Source of the DNA: Gemmatimonadaceae bacterium
GTDB taxonomy: Bacteria > Gemmatimonadota > Gemmatimonadetes > Gemmatimonadales > Gemmatimonadaceae
Direction of reading: 5' to 3'
DNA length: 64,000 nucleotides
NCBI GenBank assembly: GCA_036496605.1
Contig: DASXKV010000004.1
Coordinates: forward strand, 62,001 to 126,000
A program made the position numbers and the translations under genes. Positions 49,571 to 59,105 of the stretch are shown in pieces. The notes under the pieces were generated by a model, which was not told the origin of the DNA, ran no database searches, and worked only from the letters and a program-made list of their open reading frames with translations. Positions within the stretch are counted from its first letter, which is position 1; each line of letters starts with the position of its first letter.

Positions 49571-49957
49571 ATGGCTCGCTCCCACCGTTCGGGATTCACG
49601 CTCGTCGAGTTGCTGATAGTGATCGTCGTCATCGGCATTCTAGCCGCGTTGGCGATACCGCGCTTTCAGTCGACCAAAGGCAAAGCGTATCTCGCCTCGG
49701 CGAAAAGCGATTTGAAGAATCTCTCGACTGCCGAAGAATCGTTCTTCTACGAGCATCGCACCTACTCGACGAGTCTCGATTCGCTCAAGGCAGTCTCTTC
49801 CCCCGGCGTGATTCTCGTCGTTGTGAACGCGACGGCCGAGGGTTGGGCGGCGACGGCATACCATCCAAACGCGTGGCCGCACACCTGCGCCCTCTTTTAC
49901 GGCCCTGTAACGGCGGTCGCGCCGGCGACGGCCGAGGGCCAGATCGCCTGCAACTGA
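49571..49957 (+). CDS. Type IV pilin-like or pseudopilin protein
   Basis: The protein has 128 residues. A short basic leader (MARSHRSG) is followed by FTLVELLIVIVVIGILAALA, the prepilin cleavage site and hydrophobic helix, with Glu at position +5. The rest has a globular part with Cys residues near the end (HTCALFY and the final IACN), consistent with a pilin disulfide loop. It could be a major pilin or a minor type II/IV pseudopilin; no pil or gsp machinery is near. It is the first of two rightward genes after polA; the spacer (49340-49570) shows no other gene. Confidence 0.88.
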   Translation: MARSHRSGFTLVELLIVIVVIGILAALAIPRFQSTKGKAYLASAKSDLKNLSTAEESFFYEHRTYSTSLDSLKAVSSPGVILVVVNATAEGWAATAYHPNAWPHTCALFYGPVTAVAPATAEGQIACN

Positions 49958-50000
49958 GACCCGCGCGTTCCACCGCGGGCAACGAAGCAGATCGTTAGGC

Positions 50001-50324
50001 GTGGCGAGTCACGACGATTTCGACCCGCGCACATCGCTGGCCGAGCCGGCTCCCTTTCGAGAATTCCGTTCTCGACGTGAAGGAATGATCTACGCCATGG
50101 ATGGCGGTCTGTGGCTGCATCGACACGTCTGGAAGGGTCGGAAGCTCGCGCATCTCGTATCGACTGATCGCGAGCGATTGCTCGCGTACGGTCGTCGAGC
50201 CGGCCTACCTGCCGAGCGCCTTCAACATAAGCCACTCAAGGATCCGCGGACCGGCGTTCGCCGCGAGGCGTGGCACTGGGATCTTGGCGGGCCGGTGCTA
50301 CCGCCGCCGACCGAACGGTACTGA
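50001..50324 (+). CDS. DUF4031-like small protein
   Basis: The protein has 107 residues from a GTG at 50001. The central part MIYAMDGGLWLHRHVWKGRK, then AHLVSTDRERLLAYGRRAGL and WHWDLGGP, resembles DUF4031, a small family of unknown function with conserved Trp, His and Asp. The N-terminal 28 residues may not be translated; an in-frame ATG follows them. It lies 43 nt after the pilin-like gene and is convergent with the acyltransferase gene. Confidence 0.6.
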   Translation: MASHDDFDPRTSLAEPAPFREFRSRREGMIYAMDGGLWLHRHVWKGRKLAHLVSTDRERLLAYGRRAGLPAERLQHKPLKDPRTGVRREAWHWDLGGPVLPPPTERY

Positions 50325-50331
50325 CGTTAGG

Positions 50332-51714
50332 TCAGACCGCTTCGCTGACACCGACCTCGCGAAGCATCCGCTCGACGTCCAGGGCTTCGCCGCGAAGTCG
50401 CAGTAGCTCGCTCTGTAGTTGTGCGTGCAGCCGCGGCCGCCGTCGAAACAAGAGGTACGTCCGGGCTCTTCGACGAGCGCGTCGCAATCGCTCACGCAGC
50501 AAAAAATTCACGTCTGCCGCAAGCGGCAGGCTCGCGACGTACAAGGCGGCGACCAGCCAGCCGGCAAGCCAGGCGACGAGCGCACCCTGAGCGATATAGA
50601 ACAACAGCACGAGCGCTGAGCCAGCGACGATTGTTCGCATCGCTGGATCGGAGGCACTCTCGATCGAGCGGCGAGCAATGAGTCTAGCTCCGTGAAAGGG
50701 CAGCCAATGATTCAGCGTTCCCCAAAACGCCATGGGTCCGGCAATGGCGAGAACCCAGCTCTCGCGAAGGACGAACGGAGCAGCGTGACGACGCGCCGCC
50801 GAGACGCTCACGTCGTCGAGTGAGATGCCATGAATGGCGAGTCGGTCCTCGAAGGCCTCCAACGACCGCAACAGACCATCTGTTCGCGCGCGAAGGCCGC
50901 CATCTGCACCTCGGATCAGCGCGCGCCTGGCACCCTCGATGCGGTGGGCGATCGACACGTCGATGCGTAACGAGTGAGATGATCCAACCGATGCTGGTTC
51001 GTCCCGGAATAACGCCGCGAAGAGCGCCGAGAGTGCGGCAGCGCGCGAGGCATCATCGATGCTCTCATAGTTTTGCGTGACGGTACGCAACCGTGCGTCG
51101 ATTTCTTCGGTAAGGGCGGAGACCGCATTGTCGCCGCTGATATTCCATCGGTCCAGCGCGATTGGCTCCCCGACCTGAACGAGAACTCGTGTTCGCGGCG
51201 TTTGCTTGCGTTCGAACGTGAGGCCAACCGGTACAATCTGTAAACCATGAACGCCGCCCTCGTCGCGCGCCTCGAGCGCAATGCGCGCGGCGCCAGTACG
51301 AAGCGGCGCGAGGGACGGCTCGTCGTGCGAGATCCCCTCAGGGAAGACGACAACCGCGCCGCCCCGGCGGAGCACGTCACGCAGCGCGCCAAACGCCAGC
51401 GTGTTGCGTCGTGGATCGATCGTTCCGGAAACCGTCCGTACGTCGCTACTCCTAACGAGTGGGACGACGCCGACCCAAGTCAGGAATCTCGCGAGTGCGG
51501 GACTCTGGAACAGTGTCGATTTCGCGGTGAGCACGATGCGACGCGGCATCGCCCAGCCAACGAGCAGCGCATCGACCAACGCATTCGGGTGGTTGACGAC
51601 GAGAATCACCGGCGCGGCAGACGGTAGCCTATCGAGCCCTTCGACGTCGATTCGACGATAAAACCATCGGAGCGCAATACCCGCGACGCTTCTCAGCAGC
51701 GCGTACAACATCAC
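50332..51714 (-). CDS. PlsC-type glycerophospholipid acyltransferase with extra membrane domain
   Basis: The protein has 460 residues. The acyltransferase motif is NHPNALVD (His42 to Asp48), with VVFPEGISHDEPSLAPLRTG as the glycerol-phosphate site and IVPVGLTFERK further on. The C-terminal half has helices around residues 325-420, then a basic region ending in a helix (LQSELLRLRGEALDVERML). It probably acylates a lysophospholipid or another lipid at the inner membrane; the C-terminal extension is unusual for PlsC and resembles larger bacterial acyltransferases. The start overlaps the MFS stop by 4 nt (GTG 51714). Confidence 0.85.
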   Translation of the reverse strand: MMLYALLRSVAGIALRWFYRRIDVEGLDRLPSAAPVILVVNHPNALVDALLVGWAMPRRIVLTAKSTLFQSPALARFLTWVGVVPLVRSSDVRTVSGTIDPRRNTLAFGALRDVLRRGGAVVVFPEGISHDEPSLAPLRTGAARIALEARDEGGVHGLQIVPVGLTFERKQTPRTRVLVQVGEPIALDRWNISGDNAVSALTEEIDARLRTVTQNYESIDDASRAAALSALFAALFRDEPASVGSSHSLRIDVSIAHRIEGARRALIRGADGGLRARTDGLLRSLEAFEDRLAIHGISLDDVSVSAARRHAAPFVLRESWVLAIAGPMAFWGTLNHWLPFHGARLIARRSIESASDPAMRTIVAGSALVLLFYIAQGALVAWLAGWLVAALYVASLPLAADVNFLLRERLRRARRRARTYLLFRRRPRLHAQLQSELLRLRGEALDVERMLREVGVSEAV

Positions 51715-53156
51715 GCCGCTCGCAATCGCTGCGGTCGCCGATCAGGAACTCCGCGCAGGACCCAGATCGCAATCACGAACATGAACGCGACGACGAGGAC
51801 TGCTGCTCGATAGGCGAGGCTCGTTCCGATCGGCCCTTCGAGAGCCCACACCGTGAGCCCCCACAGCAATGGTCCGATCACGGCCGCAACGCGGGCTGAC
51901 AGGAGCATCAGGCTGAAGTACCGTCCGGCCTGGACGTCGGGAATAAGCGACAACAGCAGCGGCCGCTCGATCGCATTCACGCCGCCGAAATTGAGCCCGA
52001 TGGCGAGACCCACGAGCCAGAACGCGCGCTGCGTCGTCACCGCCATCATTGCTCCGAGCAACACCACCCAGATCCAGAGTGTGATGTTGAGCGAGCGCTT
52101 CGCGCCGATGCGATCGACCAGATGCCCGAAAAAGTAGCTCCCGAAAATCGCCGGAATCGTGAGCACCATGAAAAGGGTGACCTCTTTCCCTTTGTCGAAG
52201 CCAACGGCGCGGACCGCGTAGAGTGTCATGAACGTCACGATCGTGCCAATCGCGTCCTGATACACGAGCGAAGTGATGATGAAGCGGAGAGCACCCGGAT
52301 GCTCACGCGACGCGCTGACGGTCTGGGCGACGTCGCGGAATGCCTTCCGCACGTTCACCCGAGTTCCACGTGGAGCAGTATTGTGATCCCGACAAATCAA
52401 GAACAGCGGCAATGAGAAAAGGAGAAACAACACGCCCGTCGGAAAAAACGTCGCTACCCGACCTCCATTCGCTGTGAATGGCATGATCGTGTGAAGCACA
52501 TTGTTCACGCCGCTACTGAACGTCACGACTCCGGGAAGCCCGCCGGCGAAGAACGGAACGACGAGCGCAACACCGACGATGGATCCGACGTAGCCGACGG
52601 CCACACCGAATCCAGAGAGCCGTCCCTGCTCTTCCACCGGTACCAGCTCCGGCATCATTGCGTTGTAAAACGGCTGCGCGCCCTGGTAGGCGAAGTTCGC
52701 AATTACGAACGCAATCAGAACCGGTAGCAGTGACCCGGTGCTCGCGCGCCATCCTGCTGGAACGACAGCAGGATGCGCGATTCCCTGCCCAACGAGTGGT
52801 AGCGTCGTTTGTCCGAGAATTCCGATCGCTGCGCAGCCGAGGCAGGATGCAACTGTGAACCACACAACCCACGGCTTGCGTCGTCGCCGCACATCCGAGA
52901 TCGCGCCGAGTACGGGTATCGCGGCAACCACCAGGATGGACGCGGCCGAATTCGCAACGGCGTACACGAGGTCCGTCGAGCCAAGATCGCTCACCAACCA
53001 CACCGAGAAGTACAGTGTGGCGATGTTCATCGAGAAGATCGTGTTTGCGAAGTCATACAGCGCCCAGCTCCAACGCTCGATGGCTGGCGCGCGAACGACC
53101 GGACGGATCTCTCCATCCGGTAGTGTGAGAGGCATGACGTGCTGCGGGTGAGCCAT
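51711..53156 (-). CDS. MFS transporter, UMF1 type
   Basis: From ATG 53156 the protein has 481 residues; AAGGAGC lies eight bases upstream. An ATG at 53180 is an alternative. The N-terminal WSWALYDFANTIFSMNIATL is the UMF1/Atg22-like signature, followed by 12 predicted membrane helices with GAISDVRRRRKPWVVWF in the loop between helices 2 and 3, and PELVPVEEQGRLSGFG. In fungi Atg22 exports amino acids from the vacuole, but bacterial members have no assigned substrate. It is coupled to the acyltransferase gene. Confidence 0.88.
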   Translation of the reverse strand: MAHPQHVMPLTLPDGEIRPVVRAPAIERWSWALYDFANTIFSMNIATLYFSVWLVSDLGSTDLVYAVANSAASILVVAAIPVLGAISDVRRRRKPWVVWFTVASCLGCAAIGILGQTTLPLVGQGIAHPAVVPAGWRASTGSLLPVLIAFVIANFAYQGAQPFYNAMMPELVPVEEQGRLSGFGVAVGYVGSIVGVALVVPFFAGGLPGVVTFSSGVNNVLHTIMPFTANGGRVATFFPTGVLFLLFSLPLFLICRDHNTAPRGTRVNVRKAFRDVAQTVSASREHPGALRFIITSLVYQDAIGTIVTFMTLYAVRAVGFDKGKEVTLFMVLTIPAIFGSYFFGHLVDRIGAKRSLNITLWIWVVLLGAMMAVTTQRAFWLVGLAIGLNFGGVNAIERPLLLSLIPDVQAGRYFSLMLLSARVAAVIGPLLWGLTVWALEGPIGTSLAYRAAVLVVAFMFVIAIWVLRGVPDRRPQRLRAA

Positions 53157-53349
53157 GGGCTCGCTCCTTGAATCCAGCATGTGTATGGACCTTAGCTACC
53201 GGCCTCTCTCCCTGGGATACGTCGGGTGACGTAGCGCACGCCCACAGTGTCTCATTGACGGGTTCATCGGCCGGTCCAAATTACGACCGATGCCTCACTT
53301 CCGCCGCATCGCCATGTCGCACGCTCTCGGAACGGTTCCTCGCCGCAAG

Positions 53350-54312
53350 ATGAGCGCACCGCTCGCCTGCCATCGCACCACCATCGTTTGCGTGGCGCTC
53401 GTTGTTGTCAACGCGTGCGAGAATCGACGAGGCACGCCGGCAATCGATTCGTCGGTTCCCCTTCGTCCCGCGAATATCGGCACTACGGGCGCACCCGCGA
53501 CCACAACGTGGGACGCACGCCTGGGTCCTGTGCTGTTGATCAGCGGACCGTCACCCGACCTTGCCACCATAGTCGTTGGTGACTCTTCGCGCGCCGGCGG
53601 CGACACGGTAACCGAAAGCGAGGCGATTGCGATTCGATCGACATCCGCGCTTCTCATCGGTCGCGGAGACTCGGTTCAAATCGGAATCCTTCAGGAGGTC
53701 CACTCACCGAAAGGTGAGGAGGATTCCGAGTGCACCGGTTGGCCAGCCTGGAAAATCACGAGCGCGAAAGCGGGCGGTGCGCTCAGCCCGTGGTCCGTGG
53801 GATTTGTTGGCGCCACCGTTCAGCCGATTCGAATGGATTCGATCGAGAGTCTCAGTCGCGTCGACTCGGCACGTCTTGCCGCTGACGTTACTCGGCTCGC
53901 GTCCACGCTGCCCGGCGGTGGCGGCGAACGGTTCACGGGGTTGCCCTTCACCGTGACCTCGCTCTGGCGCTTCCGGGCGGGGCCGGCAGCCGAGGGCGTC
54001 GTCGCCAATCTCGTTAGGCACGTGAACCAGGAGGCGCGTCCGCTCGAGGAGCGAACACTCGTCATTGCCGAGCGCGACAGCACTCGCCGCGACGAACGCT
54101 TCATTCTCGCGTATTACGACCGGTCTCAAGGCGCCGAGGAGACGGTCGAAAGTCGCGATGCGCTGGCTCTCGCGCGGGCGACGCCGGATGCACAGCCGAT
54201 GCTTGTCGTCGGTCGTGACTACGGGGACGGGATGGCGTACGCGCTCATTCAGCGCGACCCCTCTGGCCGTTGGCGGGACAAGTGGCACAGCCCGCGCGGC
54301 CACTGCAAGTAA
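53350..54312 (+). CDS. Hypothetical lipoprotein
   Basis: From ATG 53350 the protein has 320 residues; starts at 53290 or 53314 are possible. The N-terminus CHRTTIVCVALVVVNACENR looks like a lipoprotein signal (VVNAC). The rest, with a likely tandem of strands (WDARLGPVLLISGPSPDLAT and PMLVVGRDYGDGMAYALI), has no family I recognise. Four cysteines follow or precede (Cys in DSECTGWPAW and the end GHCK), so a disulfide is possible. It is divergent from the MFS gene and convergent with the ABC permease gene. Confidence 0.6.
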   Translation: MSAPLACHRTTIVCVALVVVNACENRRGTPAIDSSVPLRPANIGTTGAPATTTWDARLGPVLLISGPSPDLATIVVGDSSRAGGDTVTESEAIAIRSTSALLIGRGDSVQIGILQEVHSPKGEEDSECTGWPAWKITSAKAGGALSPWSVGFVGATVQPIRMDSIESLSRVDSARLAADVTRLASTLPGGGGERFTGLPFTVTSLWRFRAGPAAEGVVANLVRHVNQEARPLEERTLVIAERDSTRRDERFILAYYDRSQGAEETVESRDALALARATPDAQPMLVVGRDYGDGMAYALIQRDPSGRWRDKWHSPRGHCK

Positions 54313-54320
54313 CGGATGGA

Positions 54321-55232
54321 CTACTCGACGCGCGCAAGAGTAGCTGGCGGAGCAGCACGGCCCCCGATCCCGGCGAGTGCGGCGAGGGTCAGCACGTATG
54401 GCAGCGCCAGAACGAGCTGGTAAGGAATATCCAGCCCCGTTGCTTGCGCGAGATACTGAAGCGATGTCGTCGCCGCGAAAAGTAGTGCGGCCAATCCGAC
54501 GCCAATCGGATTCCAGCGTCCAAGGACGACAATCGCGATCGCAATGAAGCCGCGGCCGGCCGACATGCCTTCCACGAAGGTGCCGGCCTGGGCGAGCACT
54601 AGCACGCCGCCTGCGATTCCCCCCAACACACCGGCAACGACAGTAGCGGCCAGTCGATAACGTCGAACGGATATCCCAGCGGCAATCGCGGCTGCGGGAT
54701 TCTCTCCGATGGCCCGCAGCGCGAGGCCAGCATGCGTGTTCGTGAGCCACCACCAGGTCATAGGCACCACGGCGTACGCGAAATATGTCACTGCCGGCTG
54801 TGCGAACAGTGCGCTGCCGATAACGGGCACCTTCGCCAGCAGCGGAACTGGAATTGGGGCGCTCGTCGCGATGGACAGGGCCGCTCCACCGGCGCCGTAC
54901 AGAGTACGGTAGAGCGTCCCCGTAGCTCCGAGAGCCAAAAGGGTGATCGCCGTGCCCGTGATGATCTGATCCGCGCCCATGCCTAACGTGGCAAAGGCGA
55001 ACACGAGCATGACGAACAGACCGGAAGCGGCGGCTACTGCGTAACCGAATGCGGTTCCTCCGTGTGTCGCTCCGAGAAGCGCGCCAAATGCGCCACCGAG
55101 AACGACGCCCTCGAGGCCAATGTTGATCAGTCCCGCGCGCTCGATGATCAGCTCTCCGCTCGCCGCGAGCAGCAGCGGCGTGGCGGTCCGAATCGTTGCT
55201 TCAGCGAAGGCGCTCACCAGACCAGCGTTCAT
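54321..55232 (-). CDS. ABC transporter permease, nucleoside/BMP type (second permease)
   Basis: The protein has 303 residues from ATG 55232, overlapping the first permease stop by 4 nt. It has about eight to nine membrane helices and ELIIERAGLINIGLEGVVLG, the conserved start of the second permease in BMP-type importers, with AIGENPAAAIAAGISVRRYR as the cytoplasmic coupling loop. The frame is open further upstream into the neighbouring gene, but that part is shadow. With the first permease, ATPase and substrate-binding lipoprotein it would import nucleosides or purines. Confidence 0.92.
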   Translation of the reverse strand: MNAGLVSAFAEATIRTATPLLLAASGELIIERAGLINIGLEGVVLGGAFGALLGATHGGTAFGYAVAAASGLFVMLVFAFATLGMGADQIITGTAITLLALGATGTLYRTLYGAGGAALSIATSAPIPVPLLAKVPVIGSALFAQPAVTYFAYAVVPMTWWWLTNTHAGLALRAIGENPAAAIAAGISVRRYRLAATVVAGVLGGIAGGVLVLAQAGTFVEGMSAGRGFIAIAIVVLGRWNPIGVGLAALLFAATTSLQYLAQATGLDIPYQLVLALPYVLTLAALAGIGGRAAPPATLARVE

Positions 55233-56317
55233 ACGGATGCCTTGGCTTCCTGAGCCTCGGGGGGAACCACTGATTCCGTCCGGGTCCTCGCTGCTCCCAT
55301 CTCGAGCGGCCAGGCAACGATGAGCCCAAGGATGATCAACGCCTCGACAATCGAAACGACAACGGAAGGAACTCCGGCGTCGCGCTGCATCGCCGATGCT
55401 CCAGCTTCGAGACCACCGAACAAAAGACCGCTTGCCACTACACCCAACGGATCGAGGCGCGCCAGGAGCGCGACCGCGATTCCCGTGTAGCCATAGCCCG
55501 GTGAGAGGTTCTCGTAGAGCGCGAAGGTCACGCCAGTGAGCTCGATGGCTCCAGCAAGTCCGGCGATTGCACCGCTCGCGATGAAGGCGCGGGTCGTCGT
55601 TCTGGTGACATCGATCTGACCTGCAACGCGAGCGGCGTCGGGGTTTGCGCCCACCGCGCGCAACCGGAATCCGGCAGCAGTATGTCGAAGAACCCACCAC
55701 GCGACCATCGACGCGGCAACGGCGATGATGAAGCCGGCATGCAGACGGGAGTTGGGCAGAATGCGCGGCAATCTGGCGGCGAGCGGGATCGTCGTCGATT
55801 GGGGATAGATGTGCAACGGTTCCTGGAGCGGCCCGCGCACGAGAAAGCCGACGAGCTCCACCGCCACGAAGTTTAGCAAGATCGTACTGATGACCTCGAG
55901 GACGCGAAACCGCGCTCGCAAAAGAGCAGCGATGCCCGCCCACGCGGCGCCGGCGCTTGCCCCGGCAACGAGGGCAATCCACGAGCTGGCGAGACTCGAG
56001 CCGATGCGCGGCACGAGCGAGATCGCCGCCGCCGCCACGGCACCGGCAAGTAGCTGGCCCTCCGCTCCGATATTGAACACGCCCGCTCGAAATGCGACTG
56101 CTACCGAGAGGCCAGTGAGGATCACCGGAGTCGCTCGCACGAGCGTCGCGGACGTAATGGCGTACACTGATCCAAGCGAGCCGCGAAAGAGCGCAAGCAT
56201 GGCGGATGCAGCGTCGAACCCCAAGGCTGCAAGAAGAATGGGGACAACGACGACGATGCCACCAAGGACGAAGACAGCTCGCGCGAAGGGAGTCCGCCAG
56301 AAGCTCGACTGGTTCAC
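55229..56317 (-). CDS. ABC transporter permease, nucleoside/BMP type (first permease)
   Basis: The protein has 362 residues from GTG 56317; the open frame reaches 56395. It has about nine membrane helices, AFRAGVFNIGAEGQLLAGAV and LRAVGANPDAARVAGQ, as in the YufP-like permeases. It is translationally coupled to the second permease. The ATPase and the binding protein lie beyond an opposite-strand MFS gene (56414-57703), so transcription must be separate or run through that gene. Confidence 0.9.
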   Translation of the reverse strand: MNQSSFWRTPFARAVFVLGGIVVVVPILLAALGFDAASAMLALFRGSLGSVYAITSATLVRATPVILTGLSVAVAFRAGVFNIGAEGQLLAGAVAAAAISLVPRIGSSLASSWIALVAGASAGAAWAGIAALLRARFRVLEVISTILLNFVAVELVGFLVRGPLQEPLHIYPQSTTIPLAARLPRILPNSRLHAGFIIAVAASMVAWWVLRHTAAGFRLRAVGANPDAARVAGQIDVTRTTTRAFIASGAIAGLAGAIELTGVTFALYENLSPGYGYTGIAVALLARLDPLGVVASGLLFGGLEAGASAMQRDAGVPSVVVSIVEALIILGLIVAWPLEMGAARTRTESVVPPEAQEAKASV

Positions 56318-56413
56318 GAGGCAAAGGGCGAAGACACGATCTCCGCGAGGATTGATGGTGCGTCGCACCGGCGCTGATCGCCGTGGACAGCGCAACCTAT
56401 TAGGATTGCGTCG

Positions 56414-57703
56414 GTGAGCTTGTCCCTTCCCGCTGACGTCACGACGCGAGGCGCAACGGGTCTTGCGGGTGACGACGCCGATCCACGCCGATGGCGAGTG
56501 CTTGCGCTGCTCGCCTGCGCCGAATTGCTCGGCATGTCGTTGTGGTTTGCCGCGAGCGCTGTTTCCTCACAACTCGGTGCGATCTGGCACCTCGGACAGT
56601 CGTCGTTAGGCTGGCTTACGGCGATCGTGCAGCTTGGCTTCGTCATCGGCACCGCCGTTTCGGCATTGCTCAATCTCGCGGACATCGTTCCGGCGCGCTT
56701 CCTCTTCTCGATCTCGGCATTGCTCGGGGCAGTAGCGAATGCGGCGCTCGTGATCACGCCAAGCTACCGCGGCGTACTCGCGTGCCGCCTGCTGACAGGG
56801 TTCGCGCTCGCAGGGGTGTACCCGCCGGCGATGAAGATGATATCGACATGGTTCCGCGCACGGCGCGGCCTCGCCGTCGGAACGATCGTCGGTGCCCTGA
56901 CAGTTGGAAAGGCGGGCCCGTACCTCGTTCACGCCATGCCGGGCGCGGGAGTTCGGCCTGTCGTACTCTCGGCCAGTGTCGGAGCCATGACAGCCGCGGT
57001 ATTGGTACTGCTCTTCTATCGTGACGGCCCGTTTCCATTCCCACCGCGGCGCTTTTCCTGGCTCTTGGTGGCCACGGTCATTCGTGAGCGGCGCTTTCGC
57101 CTGGCCACGGGTGGTTATCTTGGCCACATGTTCGAGTTGTATAGCGCGTGGACTTGGATCCCGACATTTGTCGCGATGAGCGCAGCGGCTGGCGGTATGC
57201 CCGCGGGTCCCCATCGCGAGGCACTCGCTGCACTCATTACGTTCTGCGCCATTGCGATTGGCGGCATCGGCTGCGTATGGGGCGGTATCGTCGCCGATCG
57301 GCGCGGGCGCGAATGGTTGGTGACCGTCGCAATGACAGCCAGTGGCGCCTGTGCGCTCCTCATGGGCTTGACCTATGGCGCGAGCCTTTGGCTACTCGTA
57401 GCGGTGTCGCTCGTTTGGGGATTCTTCGTCATTGCCGACTCGGCGCAGTTTAGCGTTCTCGTAACAGAATCCGTCCCGCCGCACGCCGTGGGTACGGCGC
57501 TCACGGTGCAGACATCGATTGGATTTCTCCTCACGATGGTCTCGATCCAGCTCATACCGCCGATTGCGGCAGCCATTGGATGGCAGTGGGCGTTCGTAGT
57601 CCTCGCCGTCGGTCCCGGCGCTGGCATTGCGGCGATTCAGCGTCTCCGCCGAGGGGTCACCCCAGCCCCAGCATCGCCCGTCCCACGAGCTCGCGTTCGT
57701 TAG
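56414..57703 (+). CDS. MFS transporter
   Basis: The protein has 429 residues from a GTG at 56414. It has 12 predicted helices and the motif between helices 2 and 3 region (LNLADIVPARFLF), a second-half GGIVADRRGREW loop as the A-like motif, and SLWFAASAVSSQLGAIW in the first helix. The group and substrate are unknown. It lies on the strand opposite to and inside the ABC transporter block, between ATPase and permease genes, and overlaps the ATPase 3' end by 47 nt. Confidence 0.9.
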   Translation: MSLSLPADVTTRGATGLAGDDADPRRWRVLALLACAELLGMSLWFAASAVSSQLGAIWHLGQSSLGWLTAIVQLGFVIGTAVSALLNLADIVPARFLFSISALLGAVANAALVITPSYRGVLACRLLTGFALAGVYPPAMKMISTWFRARRGLAVGTIVGALTVGKAGPYLVHAMPGAGVRPVVLSASVGAMTAAVLVLLFYRDGPFPFPPRRFSWLLVATVIRERRFRLATGGYLGHMFELYSAWTWIPTFVAMSAAAGGMPAGPHREALAALITFCAIAIGGIGCVWGGIVADRRGREWLVTVAMTASGACALLMGLTYGASLWLLVAVSLVWGFFVIADSAQFSVLVTESVPPHAVGTALTVQTSIGFLLTMVSIQLIPPIAAAIGWQWAFVVLAVGPGAGIAAIQRLRRGVTPAPASPVPRARVR

Positions 57704-59105
57704 GCACCTCCCGCAACCGGCCCGCGTGCACGGCCACTACACGCGTCGCCAGCGCGAGCACCTCGTCGAGATCATTGGAAAACACAACGACGGCCGATCC
57801 CTCCGCGGCCGCGGCGCGCAGCCGCGCGTGCACCGCCGCCGTAGCACGAATATCGAGACCTCGAGTCGGATTCTCCGCAACGATGAGCGGCGGACGACCA
57901 CTGAGCTCACGCGCGAGCACCAGCTTTTGCTGGTTCCCACCAGAGAGCGAGCTCGCAGGCGCCTCGATGGAGGAACTCCGCACGTCGTAGTCTCTCATGA
58001 GCATCTGCGCCTCGCGGCGTCGATCTGCCCAGTCGATGCGCCCGCGGCGCCTGCCGGCACCCTTCAATGCGAGATTCTCGATGAGCGAGAAACCGAGAAT
58101 CAGCGCGTCGCGGTGACGATCCTCGGGAATGAGAGCCGGCTCGCCACGTCGCTCCAGCACTCCCCGTACGGGAGTCGTTCGACCTGCCAGCGCGCGCAGG
58201 AGCAATTGGTGCCCCGAGTTCTCCAGCGCGGCGATTCCGATAATCTCGTGCTGCCGAATCTCCAGGTTTGCATCGACGATGCGCTCGGTGCCGCGATCGT
58301 CCGCGAGAGTCACCGACAAGAGGCGGAGCACCGCGCCGCCCTGCGCAGAGACAGTTTCGGGCTCTGATGATGTTGGGGGCGCCGCCCCGAGCATCGCCTC
58401 GGCGAGTCGATCGGCCGTTGTCTCCCCGGCTATCGACGTGAGCACCGTCCTGCCGGAGCGGAGCACGGTCACCTCGTCGGCCACGCTCAATGCCTCCGAC
58501 AATTTGTGCGTGATCAGGATGACTGATCCACCTTGAGCGGCGAATGAACGTATCCAGCCGAGCAGATCCCGCGCTTCCGCGGGCGCGAGTACCGCGGTCG
58601 GCTCGTCCATTATCAGGAGGCGTGCGCGGCGCGCTAACGCCTTGAGAATCTCCAGGCGCTGCTGTGCTCCGACACCGAGGGACTCGGCTCGCGCATCGGG
58701 ATCGATCGGAAGTTGGGTTTCCGCGGCGATCGCGCGCACGCGTGCTGCAGCACTCGTACGAGAAAACCTGCCATGGCCGCCTAACGCGATGTTTTCGGCG
58801 ACGGTCATCGCCGCCACGTTCGTGAAATGCTGATGCACCATCCCGATTCCGGCACGGATCGCGTCCGCTGGCGATGCGAATCGCCGTTCGTGCTCATTGA
58901 GCAAAACACGGCCGCCATCTGGCTGCAGCATGCCGAATGCGACTCGCATGAGTGTCGTTTTCCCGGCGCCGTTCTCACCCAGGACGGCGTGCACCGTCGC
59001 CGGGCGCACCACCAGCCCAGCGCCGTCGAGCGCCCGCGTTGACCCGAAGCTCTTGGTGATTCCCTCGAGCCGAAGTGATGGCGCGCGATCCGACGCCGTG
59101 CTCAC
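57657..59105 (-). CDS. ABC transporter ATPase, two-domain (nucleoside/BMP type)
   Basis: The protein has 482 residues with two nucleotide-binding domains. The first has Walker A GENGAGKTT (43-51), LGVGAQQRLEI (signature) and LLIMDEPTAVLAP (Walker B). The second has a degenerate Walker A (GIAALENSGHQLLL) but a good signature LSGGNQQKLVLARELS and IVAENPTRGLDI. This is the RbsA/YufO-like layout of sugar and nucleoside importers. GTG 59105 overlaps the Nif3-like gene stop by 4 nt. Confidence 0.92.
   Translation of the reverse strand: MSTASDRAPSLRLEGITKSFGSTRALDGAGLVVRPATVHAVLGENGAGKTTLMRVAFGMLQPDGGRVLLNEHERRFASPADAIRAGIGMVHQHFTNVAAMTVAENIALGGHGRFSRTSAAARVRAIAAETQLPIDPDARAESLGVGAQQRLEILKALARRARLLIMDEPTAVLAPAEARDLLGWIRSFAAQGGSVILITHKLSEALSVADEVTVLRSGRTVLTSIAGETTADRLAEAMLGAAPPTSSEPETVSAQGGAVLRLLSVTLADDRGTERIVDANLEIRQHEIIGIAALENSGHQLLLRALAGRTTPVRGVLERRGEPALIPEDRHRDALILGFSLIENLALKGAGRRRGRIDWADRRREAQMLMRDYDVRSSSIEAPASSLSGGNQQKLVLARELSGRPPLIVAENPTRGLDIRATAAVHARLRAAAAEGSAVVVFSNDLDEVLALATRVVAVHAGRLREVPNERELVGRAMLGLG

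Noticed and set aside
53704-54753. 349-codon frame on the minus strand
   Set aside because: It crosses the convergent ends of a hypothetical lipoprotein gene and the ABC permease, both better supported in other frames, and it is Arg-rich.
54321-56324. A 667-codon fusion of two transporter parts
   Set aside because: Only the last 303 codons code for the permease; the upstream part is a non-coding phase of the first permease gene, which is coded in a different frame.
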